Origin: Archangium sp.
Lineage (GTDB): Bacteria > Myxococcota > Myxococcia > Myxococcales > Myxococcaceae
DNA: 64,000 nt
Assembly: GCA_022843845.1 (NCBI GenBank)
Contig: JALHMW010000003.1
Span: 186,001-250,000, forward strand
Reading direction: 5' to 3'
A program made the position numbers and the translations under genes. Positions 1 through 9,079 of the stretch are shown piece by piece. The notes beneath the pieces are model-generated. The model saw only the letters and a list, made by a program, of their open reading frames with translations. It had not been told where the DNA came from and did no database searches. Each line of letters starts with the position of its first letter. Position 1 is the stretch's first letter.

Positions 1-37
1 CCGAGCCGTGAGGCCCGGCAGCAGGACGCGTGGTCGA

Positions 38-664
38 TTACTTCGAGTACAATTCGACGATGAGCTGCTCCTGAATCGGCATCGTCAGGTCCTCACGGTT
101 CGGAGGCGTCTTGACGGTGCCCTTCAGCAGCTTCTTGTCGACGTCGAGCCACTGGGGAATGCCGCGGCGGTCGACCGTCTCGATGGCCTCCTGGATGCGG
201 AGGATCTTCTTCGACTTGTCGTGAACCTCGACGATCGAGCCCGGCTTGATGGCGAAGCCCGGCATGTTCACGCGCTTGGCGTTCACCGTGAAGTGACCGT
301 GGCGAACCAGCTGGCGTGCCTCAGCGCGGGTGTCAGCGAAGCCCATGCGGAAGACGACGTTGTCGAGGCGCAGCTCGAGCAGCTGGAGCAGCATCTCGCC
401 CGTCTTGCCCTTCGACGAGGCCGCACGCGCGAAGTAGCCGCGGAATTGGCTCTCGAGCAGGCCGTACATGCGCTTGACCTTCTGCTTCTCGCGCAGCTGC
501 ACGCCGTAGTTCGAGAACTTCACGCGACCCTGGCCATGCTGGCCGGGAGGATACGGGCGGCGCTCGATGGCGCACTTGTCCGTGTAGCAACGGTCGCCCT
601 TCAGATACATCTTCAGGTTTTCGCGTCGGCAGATGCGGCAGACGCTGGCGGTGTAACGAGCCAT
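38..664 (-). CDS. rpsD: 30S ribosomal protein S4
   Basis: A 208-residue S4, the primary 16S rRNA binder that nucleates the 30S body. It has the zinc-binding form of the N terminus (Cys9, Cys12, Cys26, Cys31) followed by the S4 RNA-binding fold, with [13 protein letters not shown] and the [13 protein letters not shown] segment. It is the last gene of the ribosomal operon inside the window; rpoA and rplQ, which usually follow, would lie beyond the left edge. In other bacteria S4 autoregulates the alpha operon; no control site is identified here. Confidence 0.97.
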   Translation of the reverse strand: MARYTASVCRICRRENLKMYLKGDRCYTDKCAIERRPYPPGQHGQGRVKFSNYGVQLREKQKVKRMYGLLESQFRGYFARAASSKGKTGEMLLQLLELRLDNVVFRMGFADTRAEARQLVRHGHFTVNAKRVNMPGFAIKPGSIVEVHDKSKKILRIQEAIETVDRRGIPQWLDVDKKLLKGTVKTPPNREDLTMPIQEQLIVELYSK

Positions 665-700
665 GGAAGTGGGTGTCCTTGGTGTGGAGAGAGTGAAGGG

Positions 701-1144
701 TCAGACGCGACGGCGCTTGGCCATACGGCAGCCATTGTGCGGAATCGGCGTCACGTCGCGGATCAGGGAGATCTTCAGGCCAGCTGCGGCGATTGCGCGC
801 AGCGCCGACTCACGGCCCGCGCCGGGGCCCTTCACGAGCACCTGAACGTTCTTCAGGCCGTGCTCCATCGCCTTCGCGGCGGCGTCGCCAGCGGCGACCT
901 GCGCGGCGAACGGCGTCGACTTGCGTGAGCCCTTGAAGCCGCGCGCGCCTGCCGTCGACCATGAGATCACGTTCCCCGAGACGTCGGTGATGGTGATCAT
1001 CGTGTTGTTGAAGGTCGAGTGAATGTGAACGATCCCGTTGAGGATGTTCTTCTTGCCCTTCTTCGCCTTGGCGACCTTCTTCTCGCCTTCCGCTGCCACT
1101 GGGGCAGCCGGAGCGGCGGCCGGTGCTGCAATCTCTTCAGCCAT
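701..1144 (-). CDS. rpsK: 30S ribosomal protein S11
   Basis: A 147-residue S11, a platform protein of the 30S subunit next to the mRNA exit path. The conserved core begins near [15 protein letters not shown] and runs through [13 protein letters not shown] to the basic end CRMAKRRRV. The first 30 or so residues are an Ala/Pro/Glu then Lys-rich extension absent from the usual 129-residue protein. It lies between rpsM and rpsD on the same strand, the normal alpha-operon order. Confidence 0.97.
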   Translation of the reverse strand: MAEEIAAPAAAPAAPVAAEGEKKVAKAKKGKKNILNGIVHIHSTFNNTMITITDVSGNVISWSTAGARGFKGSRKSTPFAAQVAAGDAAAKAMEHGLKNVQVLVKGPGAGRESALRAIAAAGLKISLIRDVTPIPHNGCRMAKRRRV

Positions 1145-1209
1145 GATGTTCTCGCTTCGTGGAGGTGATCAGCTTCGCGTCGTGAACGGCCCGCGAAGCC
1201 AGGGGTGAA

Positions 1210-1596
1210 TTACTTCGCGGCAGGAGCGGCGGGCTTGACGCGCTGCACGCCACGCTTCGGGCCCTTGCGGGTACGCGCGTTGGTGTGGGTGCGCTGGCCA
1301 CGAACCGGCAGACCGCGACGGTGACGCAGACCGCGGTAGCAGCCGAGGTCCATCAGGCGCTTGATGTTCATCGTGATCTCGCGGCGCAGGTCACCTTCGA
1401 CCGTGAAGTCCGCCTCGATGATCTCGCGGATCTTCCGCGACTGCTCGTCGGTCAGATCCTTGGTCCGGGTGGTCATGTCGATGCCAGCCTTCGTCACGAT
1501 CTCGGCCGCCGACTTCTTGCCGATGCCGTAGATGTACTGGAGCGAGATGACGACGCGCTTCGCAACTGGGAGGTCAACGCCTGCAATACGAGCCAT
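1210..1596 (-). CDS. rpsM: 30S ribosomal protein S13
   Basis: A 128-residue S13, the 30S head protein that contacts the 50S subunit and P-site tRNA. The start [15 protein letters not shown], the helix-hairpin-helix segment YGIGKKSA and the C-terminal [22 protein letters not shown] are all diagnostic. A Lys/Ala-rich tail follows. It sits downstream of rpmJ and upstream of rpsK as expected. Confidence 0.97.
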   Translation of the reverse strand: MARIAGVDLPVAKRVVISLQYIYGIGKKSAAEIVTKAGIDMTTRTKDLTDEQSRKIREIIEADFTVEGDLRREITMNIKRLMDLGCYRGLRHRRGLPVRGQRTHTNARTRKGPKRGVQRVKPAAPAAK

Positions 1597-1639
1597 GTTG
1601 GTTCTTCTTCCTGACGGGAGGTGATCAGCTGAGGACGAC

Positions 1640-1756
1640 TCAGCCCTGACGCTGCTTGTGACGGGGGTTGGCCGGGCAGATGATGCGAATGACGCCGGCG
1701 CGGCGAACCACCTTGCACTTGTCGCAAATCTTCTTCACTGACGGACGGACCTTCAT
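1640..1756 (-). CDS. rpmJ: 50S ribosomal protein L36
   Basis: A 38-residue protein starting [15 protein letters not shown]. It has the L36 zinc ligands Cys11, Cys14, Cys27 and His33, so it is the zinc-binding form. It lies between infA and rpsM, its standard place at the spc/alpha junction. The start ATG is at 1756 and the TGA stop at 1640-1642. Confidence 0.96.
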   Translation of the reverse strand: MKVRPSVKKICDKCKVVRRAGVIRIICPANPRHKQRQG

Positions 1757-1792
1757 GACAACCCTCGTGATGCGTGATGCGTGAGAAGTGAA

Positions 1793-2011
1793 TTACTTCG
1801 CGCGATACGTGATTCGGCCACGGGTGAGATCGTACGGCGACAGCTCGACCTTCACCTTGTCGCCGGGAAGAATGCGGATGAAGTGCATACGCATTTTTCC
1901 AGAGATGTGCGCAAGCACCTCGTGACCGTTCTCGAGCTGCACCTTGAACATGGCGTTCGGGAGCGGCTCCTTCACGGTTCCTTCCACTTCGATCGAGTCT
2001 TCCTTCGCCAA
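1793..2011 (-). CDS. infA: Translation initiation factor IF-1, TTG start
   Basis: An OB-fold factor that blocks the ribosomal A site during initiation. Reading from a TTG at 2011 gives exactly 72 residues beginning with the family's conserved (M)[10 protein letters not shown] and ending [13 protein letters not shown] second in-frame TTG at 2020 would add three residues. The purine-rich AAGAGAGG ends just before 2020, so it is correctly spaced (about 9 bases) only for the TTG at 2011, which decides the start. No ATG is available. Confidence 0.93.
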   Translation of the reverse strand: MAKEDSIEVEGTVKEPLPNAMFKVQLENGHEVLAHISGKMRMHFIRILPGDKVKVELSPYDLTRGRITYRAK

Positions 2012-2135
2012 ACGCCGCAACCTCTCTTCAAGGAGAACCGCTAACCCCTACAGGAGCGCGGCCCGTACCACTTCTGCTCACCAGACGCAAGCGGGGCTGC
2101 CCGCGCATGGAGAAACCCGTGTTTCCAGCCTGGTT

Positions 2136-2687
2136 CTACCGGCCGATTGACTTCTTGATGGCGGCGTAGATCTCGTCGAGCGAGCCGACGCCGTTGATGG
2201 TCCGGAGCAGACCGCGCTCCTGATAGTAGGCCTTGAGCGGGGCCGTCAGCTTGCGGAACTCATCGAGGCGCTTCTGCACGGTCTCGGGCGAATCATCAGC
2301 GCGGCCGCGGCCCTTCATCCGCTCCTGAATGACCTCGTCAGAGACCTCGAGCGAGACGACGTGCTCGATGTGCTTGTTCTGCTTCTGCAAGACCACTTCG
2401 AGCGACTGCGCCTGAGGAATCGTCCGCGGAAAGCCGTCGAGGAGAAAGCCCTTCTCGCAGTCGGGCTGTTTGATGCGCTCCTCGACGATGCCGATGACGA
2501 GCTCATCTGGCACCAGCTTGCCCGCCGCCATCAACGGGCCGGCCTGCTTCCCGAGCGCCGTGCCGTTCGCGACCGCCGCCCGAAGAATGTCTCCGGTCGA
2601 GATCTGCGGAATCTTGAATTCGGCGACGATGCGCTGCGCCTGGGTGCCCTTACCGGCGCCCGGCGGCCCGAAGAAGACGAGTTCCAT
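2136..2687 (-). CDS. adk: Adenylate kinase, short form
   Basis: Converts ATP plus AMP to two ADP. The start MELVFFGPPGAGKGTQ places the P-loop at residues 7-14; the AMP-site segment STGDILRAAV and the LLDGFPRT motif follow. With 183 residues it lacks the long LID insert with zinc cysteines: the equivalent region is only KGRGRADDSPETV. A longer in-frame reading back to 2762 would run into secY; the ATG at 2687 has GGGGGA upstream and begins 16 bases after the secY stop. secY-adk-infA is a common spc-operon arrangement. Confidence 0.96.
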   Translation of the reverse strand: MELVFFGPPGAGKGTQAQRIVAEFKIPQISTGDILRAAVANGTALGKQAGPLMAAGKLVPDELVIGIVEERIKQPDCEKGFLLDGFPRTIPQAQSLEVVLQKQNKHIEHVVSLEVSDEVIQERMKGRGRADDSPETVQKRLDEFRKLTAPLKAYYQERGLLRTINGVGSLDEIYAAIKKSIGR

Positions 2688-2703
2688 GGTTTCCCCCACT
2701 TGT

Positions 2704-4080
2704 TCAGGCCGCGTCGCCGACACGCACACGGCCGCGAATGCGCGGACCACGTGGCCCAGCAAAGCCTTCGTAGTTGCGGCTGATGAGGTGCTGCTCGATC
2801 TGCTGCACGGTGTCGAGGGCGACGCCGACGACGATCAAGAGGCCGGTGCCGCCGAACGCGAACGGCACCTTCAGCTCCTGCGCGAATACGGTGGGGATCA
2901 CGCAGATGACCGAGAGGTAGATCGCTCCGCCGAAGGTGAGCCGGTGAAGCACACGCTCGATGAACTCTGCGGTCTGGCGACCGGGCCGAATGCCCGGAAT
3001 GTAGCCACCCTGCTTCTTGATGTTGTCAGCGACGTCATCGGCGCGGAAGGTCAGCGAGGTGTAGAAGAAAGCGAAGAAGATGATCAGCAGCACGAAGAGG
3101 CCGTTGTAGACCCACGCGCTGTTCTGGAGCGCACGCTGTACGTCACCGAGCGCTGGCACCCAGTTCGACAGGGTGGCGGGGAACGAGAGCAGGGCTCCGG
3201 CGAAGATGGGCGGGATCACGCCCGACGCGTTCACCTTGAGCGGGAAGTACGTCGCCTGGCCTGCGAACATCTGACGGCCCTGCATGCGCTTGGCGTACTG
3301 CACGGGAATTCGTCGCATGCCGCGTTCGATGAAGACGACCGCGCCGATGATGGCGACCATCAACACCAGCAGCGCGAGCACCGCGGCCGGGTTGAGGGCG
3401 TCGGCTCCGTACTTGTCGGCGTCCATCTGCTGCCACAGGCCCTGGGCCGCAGGAGGAATGCCGGCGACGATGCCGCCGAAGATGATGAGCGAGATGCCGT
3501 TGCCGATGCCGTTCTCGGTGATGCGCTCGCCCAGCCACATGATGAACGCCGTGCCAGCGGTGAGCGTCACGACCGTCATGAACGTGAACCACAACGGGTC
3601 GACGCTGTCGGGAACCACGACCTGATCGAAGGCCTGGTTGTTCTGCCCGCCACTGCGGCCGAGCGAGTAGATGAAGCGCGCGATGCTGACACCCTGCACG
3701 ATCGACAACAGGATCGTTCCGTACCGCGTGTACTGGTTGATCTTCTGGCGGCCCGCGGCGCCTTCTTTCTGAAGGCGCTCGAAGGTCGGCACCACCACAG
3801 CGAGCAGCTGCATGATGATGCTGGCCGAGACGTACGGCATGATGCCCAGGCCGAAGATCGACATCTGATCGAGCGCGCCGCCCGAGAAGAGGTTGAAGAG
3901 GTTCAGCAGACCGCCCTCTTTCCGCTGGCGATCCATGAACGCGTTCATCACCGTGCGGTCGATGCCCGGGGTGTTGATGAAGATGCCCATGCGGTACACC
4001 GCAAGGAGCGCGATCGTGTAGGTGAGCCGGGTCCTCAGCTCTGCGACACGGAAGATGTTGGTGATGGCATTCAGAGCCAC
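2704..4080 (-). CDS. secY: Protein translocase subunit SecY
   Basis: The channel subunit of the SecYEG translocon in the inner membrane. The 458 residues carry about ten hydrophobic segments, starting with TRLTYTIALLAVYRMGIFI and including the plug region around GIDRTVMNAF and the cytoplasmic loop GMRRIPVQYAKR typical of SecY. It follows rplO after a 120-base spacer that contains a hairpin and a palindrome (see findings), the longest gap in this part of the operon. Confidence 0.97.
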   Translation of the reverse strand: MALNAITNIFRVAELRTRLTYTIALLAVYRMGIFINTPGIDRTVMNAFMDRQRKEGGLLNLFNLFSGGALDQMSIFGLGIMPYVSASIIMQLLAVVVPTFERLQKEGAAGRQKINQYTRYGTILLSIVQGVSIARFIYSLGRSGGQNNQAFDQVVVPDSVDPLWFTFMTVVTLTAGTAFIMWLGERITENGIGNGISLIIFGGIVAGIPPAAQGLWQQMDADKYGADALNPAAVLALLVLMVAIIGAVVFIERGMRRIPVQYAKRMQGRQMFAGQATYFPLKVNASGVIPPIFAGALLSFPATLSNWVPALGDVQRALQNSAWVYNGLFVLLIIFFAFFYTSLTFRADDVADNIKKQGGYIPGIRPGRQTAEFIERVLHRLTFGGAIYLSVICVIPTVFAQELKVPFAFGGTGLLIVVGVALDTVQQIEQHLISRNYEGFAGPRGPRIRGRVRVGDAA

Positions 4081-4129
4081 GGGTCCGTCCTTCGGTCGAA
4101 ACGGTTTTCGGGTACGTCAGAAACCAAAC

Positions 4130-4186
4130 GCCCCACGGGCCTTTAGGCGGTCCGAGGGGCGAGGTTCAACACCTGTTTGAACAGGT
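4130..4186 (-). other. Hairpin and palindrome in the rplO-secY spacer
   Basis: The spacer holds a GCCCC...GGGGC hairpin (4130-4134 with 4156-4160, plus inner CGG/CCG pairs) and a nearly perfect dyad ACCTGTT-TG-AACAGGT at 4171-4186. Neither has a clear T-run on the minus strand, so a plain terminator is not supported. An mRNA processing or attenuation element upstream of secY is possible; the role is unknown. Confidence 0.4.
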
Positions 4187-4200
4187 CAGCACGACGTCGG

Positions 4201-4716
4201 TCAGGCCTTCACGGCCTTCACGCCTTTGCCGGCGTGGGCCTTCGCGGCCGCCTCGGGCTTGTGCACCATGAGCGGGAGCTCTTCGACCGAGCCGCCCAGC
4301 TTGGTGATGGCGTCCTTCGCCGTGCCCGAGAACTTGTGCGCCTTGACGGTGAGCTTCTTGTTCAGCTCACCGTTGCCGAGCACCTTGATGCCGTCGAAGC
4401 GGCCCTTGACGAGGCCGGCCTTCGCGAGCGCCTTGCCGTCGACCGTCGCGCCGTCTGCGAACTGCTGCAGGTCGCCCAGGTTGACGATGGCCCAGTCGAG
4501 CCGGTTCGGCGGGTTGAAGCCGAACTTCGGCAGGCGGCGCTGCAGCGGGCTCTGGCCGCCTTCGAAACCTTCGAAGCGCATGTTGCCGGAGCGGGCCTTC
4601 TGGCCCTTGCCACCGCGGCCTGCCGTCTTGCCGAGACCAGAACCCTGGCCACGACCGACGCGCTTCTTGCGGTGGGTGGAGCGGTGAGGAGCCTTGAGCG
4701 TATGGAGCGTGGTCAT
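4201..4716 (-). CDS. rplO: 50S ribosomal protein L15
   Basis: A 171-residue L15, a late-assembly 23S-binding protein. The start MTTLHTLKAP is followed by the Gly/Arg/Lys-rich signature VGRGQGSGLGKTAGRGGKGQ and FEGGQSPLQRRLPKFGF. A 17-residue upstream extension is possible in frame but would overlap rpmD and has no L15 similarity, so the ATG at 4716 is chosen. The C terminus is extended by an Ala/Lys-rich tail. Confidence 0.96.
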   Translation of the reverse strand: MTTLHTLKAPHRSTHRKKRVGRGQGSGLGKTAGRGGKGQKARSGNMRFEGFEGGQSPLQRRLPKFGFNPPNRLDWAIVNLGDLQQFADGATVDGKALAKAGLVKGRFDGIKVLGNGELNKKLTVKAHKFSGTAKDAITKLGGSVEELPLMVHKPEAAAKAHAGKGVKAVKA

Positions 4717-4723
4717 GTCTTCC

Positions 4724-4993
4724 TCACTTCGCCTGCGATTTGGCGGCGGCAGCGCGCGCAGCATCACGCACGCGAACGGCGCGGGGCTTCGTGCGTGCGC
4801 GCACCTTGGGCTCGTCCTTCACGATCTCATGGGCCACCAGGTGGCGGACCTTGTCGATCATGCCCCGGATGGCCGGAGTGTCTTTCAGCAGCTTCTCGGA
4901 GCCGAACTTCTTCAGCCCCAGGCCGACGATCGTCGCGACCTGACGCTCCGAAGCCCCCGAGTGGCTCTTCACCAGCTTGACCTTGATTCCCAT
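4724..4993 (-). CDS. rpmD: 50S ribosomal protein L30, extended
   Basis: L30 normally has about 60 residues; this one has 89. The core MGIKVKLVKSHSGASERQ...LGLKKFGSEKLLKDTPAIRGMI is typical, and residues about 60-89 are a basic Ala/Arg/Lys tail rather than a second domain. It lies between rpsE and rplO, its usual position. Confidence 0.94.
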   Translation of the reverse strand: MGIKVKLVKSHSGASERQVATIVGLGLKKFGSEKLLKDTPAIRGMIDKVRHLVAHEIVKDEPKVRARTKPRAVRVRDAARAAAAKSQAK

Positions 4994-4995
4994 TG

Positions 4996-5511
4996 TCAGG
5001 CCTGCGCCTTCTTGCCGAAGTGGATTTCCTTGCCGCGCAGGCGAGACACCTGCTCGGGCGACCGCATCTGCTTGAGCCCGTCGACGACGGCCTTGAGCAC
5101 GTTGTGCGGGTTGCGGCTGCCCTGGCTCTTGGTGAGGATGTTGCGAATACCAGCCGCCTCGAGCACGGCGCGAACGGCGCCGCCTGCGATGACGCCCGTA
5201 CCTTCAGAAGCGGGCCGCAGGAAGACGCGACCGGCACCGAAGTGGCCGAGCGCCTCGTGGGGAATGGTGCTGCCCATCAGCGGGACGCGGAAGAGGTTCT
5301 TCTTCGCGTTCTCGCCGCCCTTGCGGATGGCCTCGGGAACTTCGTTCGCCTTGCCCAGGCCGACGCCGACGTGGCCGTTGCCATCGCCGACGACGACGAG
5401 CGCCGCGAAGCTGAACCGGCGGCCGCCCTTCACGACTTTGGCGACGCGGTTGATGCTGACGACCCGGTCATTGAGGTCGAGGTCGTTTGGATTGATCGGA
5501 GTATTGCTCAT
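4996..5511 (-). CDS. rpsE: 30S ribosomal protein S5
   Basis: A 171-residue S5, a 30S protein at the mRNA entry tunnel involved in fidelity and helicase activity. The double-stranded RNA-binding N domain has [21 protein letters not shown] and [20 protein letters not shown]; the C domain has [19 protein letters not shown]. It ends two bases before the rpmD start, so translational coupling is likely. Confidence 0.97.
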   Translation of the reverse strand: MSNTPINPNDLDLNDRVVSINRVAKVVKGGRRFSFAALVVVGDGNGHVGVGLGKANEVPEAIRKGGENAKKNLFRVPLMGSTIPHEALGHFGAGRVFLRPASEGTGVIAGGAVRAVLEAAGIRNILTKSQGSRNPHNVLKAVVDGLKQMRSPEQVSRLRGKEIHFGKKAQA

Positions 5512-5534
5512 GAGTGGTTGTCCTCGTTCCTCGG

Positions 5535-5891
5535 TCAGAACTGCAGGCCGCCAGCGCGTGCGCTATCTGCCAGCGCCGCGATGCGTCCGTGGTACGGGAA
5601 ACCATTACGATCGAAGACCACCTTCTCGATCTTGGCAGTCTTGCAGCGCTCGGCGACCAGGGTACCGACCTTCTTCGCCGCTGCGGTCTTGTCGTCTTCG
5701 CTGAGCTTGCCCTTCAGCTCCTTCGACAGCGACGAGGCCTCGACCAGCGTGCGGCCGGTGCTGTCGTCGATCACCTGGGCGATGATGTGCTTGAGCGACT
5801 TGTAGACGGTGAGGCGCGGGCGCTCGGTGGTCCCCGAGACCTTCTTGCGAATGCGCTCTTTGCGGTTGAGACGTGGCGTGTTCTTGCTCAT
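5535..5891 (-). CDS. rplR: 50S ribosomal protein L18
   Basis: A 118-residue L18, the 5S rRNA-binding protein of the central protuberance. Diagnostic segments are [20 protein letters not shown], the VAERC region and the C-terminal [24 protein letters not shown]. It stands between rplF and rpsE as in most bacteria. Confidence 0.97.
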   Translation of the reverse strand: MSKNTPRLNRKERIRKKVSGTTERPRLTVYKSLKHIIAQVIDDSTGRTLVEASSLSKELKGKLSEDDKTAAAKKVGTLVAERCKTAKIEKVVFDRNGFPYHGRIAALADSARAGGLQF

Positions 5892-5952
5892 GTGTGGTTC
5901 CTTTCCTTCCGCCAGCGATCAGGACGTCCGCCGGCGGATGAGGGGTAGTGGC

Positions 5953-6519
5953 TTACGCCGTACCCGTCTTGCCTTCCTTGCGACGCACCGTCTCGTCGTG
6001 CAGCTTGATACCCTTGCCCTTGTACGGCTCGGGCGGGCGGAGGTTGCGAATGCGCACCGCGGTCTCACCCAGGAGCTGGCGATCGGCCGCGCGCAGGGTC
6101 ACGTCGATGGTGGGGAGTTGGTCTTCCGTGCGGGGCGTCTTGGCGACTTCAGCCACGATGCCTTCGGGAAGGTCGAACACCACCGGGTGCGAGTAGCCGA
6201 GAGACAGGTGGAGCTGCTTGCCCTTGACCTCGGCGCGGTAACCGACACCGCGAATCGCGAGCGCGCGCTCCCAGCCAGTCGAGACGCCCTTCATGGCGTT
6301 CGCGACAATGGCGCGGGTGAGCCCGTGCAGCGCGCGGTGCTTGGCAGCGTCGGAGGGACGAGAGATGACGATCGCGCCATCCTTCATCTCGACCTTCACT
6401 TCGGGGTGAATGACCACCGACAGCTTGCCCTTGGGGCCGTCGAGGTTCACCTTGCCCGGCGCGAGGGCGACCTTCACCTTGTCGGCGACAGGAATGGGGA
6501 GTTTTCCAATTCGGCTCAT
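5953..6519 (-). CDS. rplF: 50S ribosomal protein L6
   Basis: A 188-residue L6 that binds 23S rRNA near the factor-binding site. It starts MSRIGKLPIPV, has the two-repeat L6 fold, and carries the C-terminal signature around IRNLRPPEPYKGKGIKLHDE. It starts 10 bases after the rpsH stop. Confidence 0.97.
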   Translation of the reverse strand: MSRIGKLPIPVADKVKVALAPGKVNLDGPKGKLSVVIHPEVKVEMKDGAIVISRPSDAAKHRALHGLTRAIVANAMKGVSTGWERALAIRGVGYRAEVKGKQLHLSLGYSHPVVFDLPEGIVAEVAKTPRTEDQLPTIDVTLRAADRQLLGETAVRIRNLRPPEPYKGKGIKLHDETVRRKEGKTGTA

Positions 6520-6529
6520 GGTCGTGTCC

Positions 6530-6928
6530 TCAGTACACCGTGCACATGAGCTCGCCGCCCACGTTCTGCTTGCGGGCTTCGCCGTCGCTCATGATGCCGC
6601 GGGAAGTCGAGAGAATGGAGATGCCCGTGCCGCCGCGCACGCGCGGGAGCTTGCCGACCGGGAAGTAGCGGCGCAGGCCAGGCTTCGAGACGCGCTTGAT
6701 GCCGGTGATGACCGGCTCGCGGTTCGGGCCGTACTTCAGCATCACGGTGACTTCGTTCTGGGGCTTCTTCTCGTGAACGACGAAGTCCGCGACGAAGCCC
6801 TCTTCCTTGAGGACCTTGATCACTTCGACCTTGAGGTTCGACGACGGGAGCGTCAGCTTGTCGTGCTTCGCCAGCGTCGCGTTGCGAAGCCGCGTGACGA
6901 GGTCACCGACGGGATCATTGACCGGCAT
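6530..6928 (-). CDS. rpsH: 30S ribosomal protein S8
   Basis: A 132-residue S8, a central-domain 16S binder that represses the spc operon in Escherichia coli by binding its mRNA near rplE. It begins [17 protein letters not shown] and ends with the conserved [28 protein letters not shown]-type region. It directly follows the rplE spacer; the rpsN gene normally found between rplE and rpsH is missing. Confidence 0.97.
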   Translation of the reverse strand: MPVNDPVGDLVTRLRNATLAKHDKLTLPSSNLKVEVIKVLKEEGFVADFVVHEKKPQNEVTVMLKYGPNREPVITGIKRVSKPGLRRYFPVGKLPRVRGGTGISILSTSRGIMSDGEARKQNVGGELMCTVY

Positions 6929-6971
6929 GAATCACTTCTTCCCTGCAGGCCGGGTGTCCCCCAGCCACGGA

Positions 6972-7040
6972 GCTTCTGGCGCCTTCCGGGACCATCCCGG
7001 TGGTTCGTCAGAAGCGTTCACCGCGCTTCTTTGAGCGCGG
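6972..7040 (-). promoter_or_regulatory. Structured rplE-rpsH spacer (nested hairpins)
   Basis: The 125-base gap holds two strong inverted repeats. An outer stem GCTTCTG/CAGAAGC (6972-6978 with 7009-7015) encloses a perfect CCGGGA-CCA-TCCCGG hairpin (6986-7000). A second perfect stem CCGCGCT/AGCGCGG lies at 7021-7040. There is no U-run, so it is not a standard terminator. It occupies the place of rpsN and immediately precedes rpsH; an S8-type autoregulatory or processing site is an inference only. Confidence 0.5.
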
Positions 7041-7053
7041 GGTGCCCGCCCTA

Positions 7054-7719
7054 TCAGGCGCGGAACGGAACGCCAATGGCCTTCAGCAGCGCGAGCGCAC
7101 GCTCGTCGTTTCCAGCCGAGGTCACGATGCTGACGTTCAGACCCTTCACCTTCTCGATCTGGTCGTAGTTGATCTCAGGGAAGATGATCTGCTCGCGCAG
7201 GCCCAGGGTGTAGTTGCCGCGGCCATCGAAGGCCTTCGGCGAGACGCCCTTGAAGTCACGCACGCGCGGGAGCGCGACGTTGATGAGGCGGTCGAGGAAC
7301 TCGAACATGCGATCGCCGCGCAGGGTCACCATCGCGCCGATGGCCTGGCCCTCGCGCAGCTTGAAGTTTGCGATGGCCTTGCGCGAGCGGGTGACGACGG
7401 GCTTCTGGCCTGTGATCGCGCCGAGCTGGTCGACGGCCGACTCGAGGATCTTGTTGTTCGCCAGCGCCTCGCCGAGGCCCATGTTGACGACGACCTTGTT
7501 GATCCGCGGAACTTCCATCGGGTTCTTGAGGTTCAGCGTCTTCATCAGCTGGGGCACCACTTCCTTGCGGTAGCGGAGCTTCAGCCGGGCAGGCTGCACC
7601 TGCAGGCCCTCTTCGATGTTCGCGGCAAAGCCGGCCTTCTTGACGTCTTCCTTCTTGCGCTTGACGGCCTTCTCCTTCTTCGGCGCGTCCGGCTTCTTCT
7701 CTTCTTTTTCGTCAGCCAT
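7054..7719 (-). CDS. rplE: 50S ribosomal protein L5, N-terminally extended
   Basis: L5 contacts 5S rRNA and P-site tRNA. The canonical part begins around residue 43 ([19 protein letters not shown]) and includes [13 protein letters not shown], the [21 protein letters not shown] loop and a C-terminal [21 protein letters not shown]. The first 40 residues are a Lys/Glu-rich extension not present in the usual 180-residue protein; no internal ATG before the core forces a shorter start. Confidence 0.96.
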   Translation of the reverse strand: MADEKEEKKPDAPKKEKAVKRKKEDVKKAGFAANIEEGLQVQPARLKLRYRKEVVPQLMKTLNLKNPMEVPRINKVVVNMGLGEALANNKILESAVDQLGAITGQKPVVTRSRKAIANFKLREGQAIGAMVTLRGDRMFEFLDRLINVALPRVRDFKGVSPKAFDGRGNYTLGLREQIIFPEINYDQIEKVKGLNVSIVTSAGNDERALALLKAIGVPFRA

Positions 7720-7802
7720 CGTGGTGTTTCCTTTTCGTGGGCGGCGTGTTCTCCAGGTCCGCGGTCTTTCTCCGCGCTCCAGAGGCCGGTTGATTCAACG
7801 AC

Positions 7803-8129
7803 TCACTCGATGGTGGCGTCGCACTTCTTGCAGAAACGCTTCTTCTTGCCCTCGACCGTCCGCGTGCCGATGCGGGTGGCCTTGTCGCACTTCGGGCACA
7901 CCAACGCGACGTTCGACAGCGCGATGGAGCCCGGCTTCTCGATGATACCGCCGTCAGGGTTGGCGCGGTCGCGGCCCTTCTTGACGTGGCGCTTGACGAC
8001 GCGAAGGCCCTCGACGCGAACCCGCAGCGCCTCTTTGTCGATTGAGATGATCTTGCCCCGATTGAGACTGGCCGAGCGCTCAGCGCCCGACGTGACTTGA
8101 ACCGTGTCTCCAACTTTCAGCTTCTGCAT
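7803..8129 (-). CDS. rplX: 50S ribosomal protein L24
   Basis: A 108-residue L24, an early 50S assembly initiator. The KOW motif is in the first 40 residues ([22 protein letters not shown]) and the [25 protein letters not shown] segment follows. The C-terminal half carries CPKC and CKKC pairs, a zinc-ribbon-like addition found in some bacterial L24 proteins. It starts three bases after the rplN stop. Confidence 0.96.
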   Translation of the reverse strand: MQKLKVGDTVQVTSGAERSASLNRGKIISIDKEALRVRVEGLRVVKRHVKKGRDRANPDGGIIEKPGSIALSNVALVCPKCDKATRIGTRTVEGKKKRFCKKCDATIE

Positions 8130-8132
8130 GAC

Positions 8133-8501
8133 TCAGAGCACCTCAGGCGCGAGGGAGATGATCTTCATGAACTTCTTGGCTCGCAGCTCACGCGCGACGG
8201 GCCCGAAGATGCGAGTCCCGATGGGCTCGAGCTCTTTGTTGATCAGCACTGCCGAGTTGACGTCGAACTTGATGTACGAGCCGTCAGCGCGACGAATCTC
8301 TTTGGCGGTGCGAACGATGACAGCCTTCGCCACGTCGCCCTTCTTCACCTTGGAGCCCGGCAGCGCCTCACGAATCGACACCGTGACGACGTCGCCGATC
8401 GACCCGTAGAAGCGCGTCGAACCTCCGGCGATGTTGATGAGGAACACTCTCTTGGCGCCCGAGTTATCGGCCACCTCGAACTGACTGGTCATCTGAAGCA
8501 T
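8133..8501 (-). CDS. rplN: 50S ribosomal protein L14
   Basis: A 122-residue L14 at the subunit interface, contacting helix 44 of 16S rRNA. The sequence [19 protein letters not shown] and the C-terminal [27 protein letters not shown] match the family over its full usual length. First gene of the spc-type cluster after rpsQ. Confidence 0.97.
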   Translation of the reverse strand: MLQMTSQFEVADNSGAKRVFLINIAGGSTRFYGSIGDVVTVSIREALPGSKVKKGDVAKAVIVRTAKEIRRADGSYIKFDVNSAVLINKELEPIGTRIFGPVARELRAKKFMKIISLAPEVL

Positions 8502-8535
8502 GGTCGTTTTCCTTTACGCCGGTGAGGCGTGCACT

Positions 8536-8847
8536 TCAGGCCTGGCCAGCCTTCTCAATGACCTTCACCACGCGCCAACGCTTGTCCTTCGAGAACGGGC
8601 GCGTCTCGGCGATGAGGACCTTGTCGCCCTCATTGACCGTGATCTTCTTGGGGTAGTCGTGGTCCTCGGCGTGCGCCTTGTACTTCACGCGCAGCGTCTG
8701 GATCTTGCCGTACTGCGCGTGGGCCGCGCGGCGACGAACGGTGACGACGACGGTCTTCTGCATCTTGTTCGACGTGACGACGCCGATGCGGGTCTTGGGA
8801 CGCCCGCGGGAAGCATCAGCCGCTTCAGTGGTGGTGGTCTCAGCCAT
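8536..8847 (-). CDS. rpsQ: 30S ribosomal protein S17
   Basis: A 103-residue S17, an OB-fold early binder of the 16S 5' domain. The conserved part runs from [18 protein letters not shown] to [20 protein letters not shown]. It has about 15 extra residues at the N terminus (Thr/Ala-rich). Confidence 0.96.
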   Translation of the reverse strand: MAETTTTEAADASRGRPKTRIGVVTSNKMQKTVVVTVRRRAAHAQYGKIQTLRVKYKAHAEDHDYPKKITVNEGDKVLIAETRPFSKDKRWRVVKVIEKAGQA

Positions 8848-8859
8848 GATGGTTCGTCC

Positions 8860-9069
8860 TTACTTCTTCGCCGAAGCAGACTTCTGCTTCTGGGTGAGCA
8901 CGGTCAGGATTCGAGCGAGGTCGCGCTTGTGGGTGGTGCGCTCCGACGGGTTGTCGAGCGCGCCCGTGCGCAGCTTGAGCTGGTCCTGGAACAGCGTCGC
9001 CTTGAGTTCGTCGGCGCGGCGCTTCAGGTCGTCGGTGGAGAGGTCTTTGAGTTCCGCGGCGGTCGTCAT
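8860..9069 (-). CDS. rpmC: 50S ribosomal protein L29
   Basis: A 69-residue L29, a two-helix protein at the polypeptide exit tunnel where trigger factor and SRP dock. It has ELKDLSTDDLKRRADELKATLF and the conserved RTTHKRDLARILTVL. It sits between rplP and rpsQ. Confidence 0.95.
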   Translation of the reverse strand: MTTAAELKDLSTDDLKRRADELKATLFQDQLKLRTGALDNPSERTTHKRDLARILTVLTQKQKSASAKK

Positions 9070-9079
9070 GATCGGTCCT

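Noticed and set aside
2470-4146. 558-codon plus-strand frame opposite secY
   Set aside because: It is antisense to an unmistakable secY/adk and arises from high third-position GC; no protein signature.
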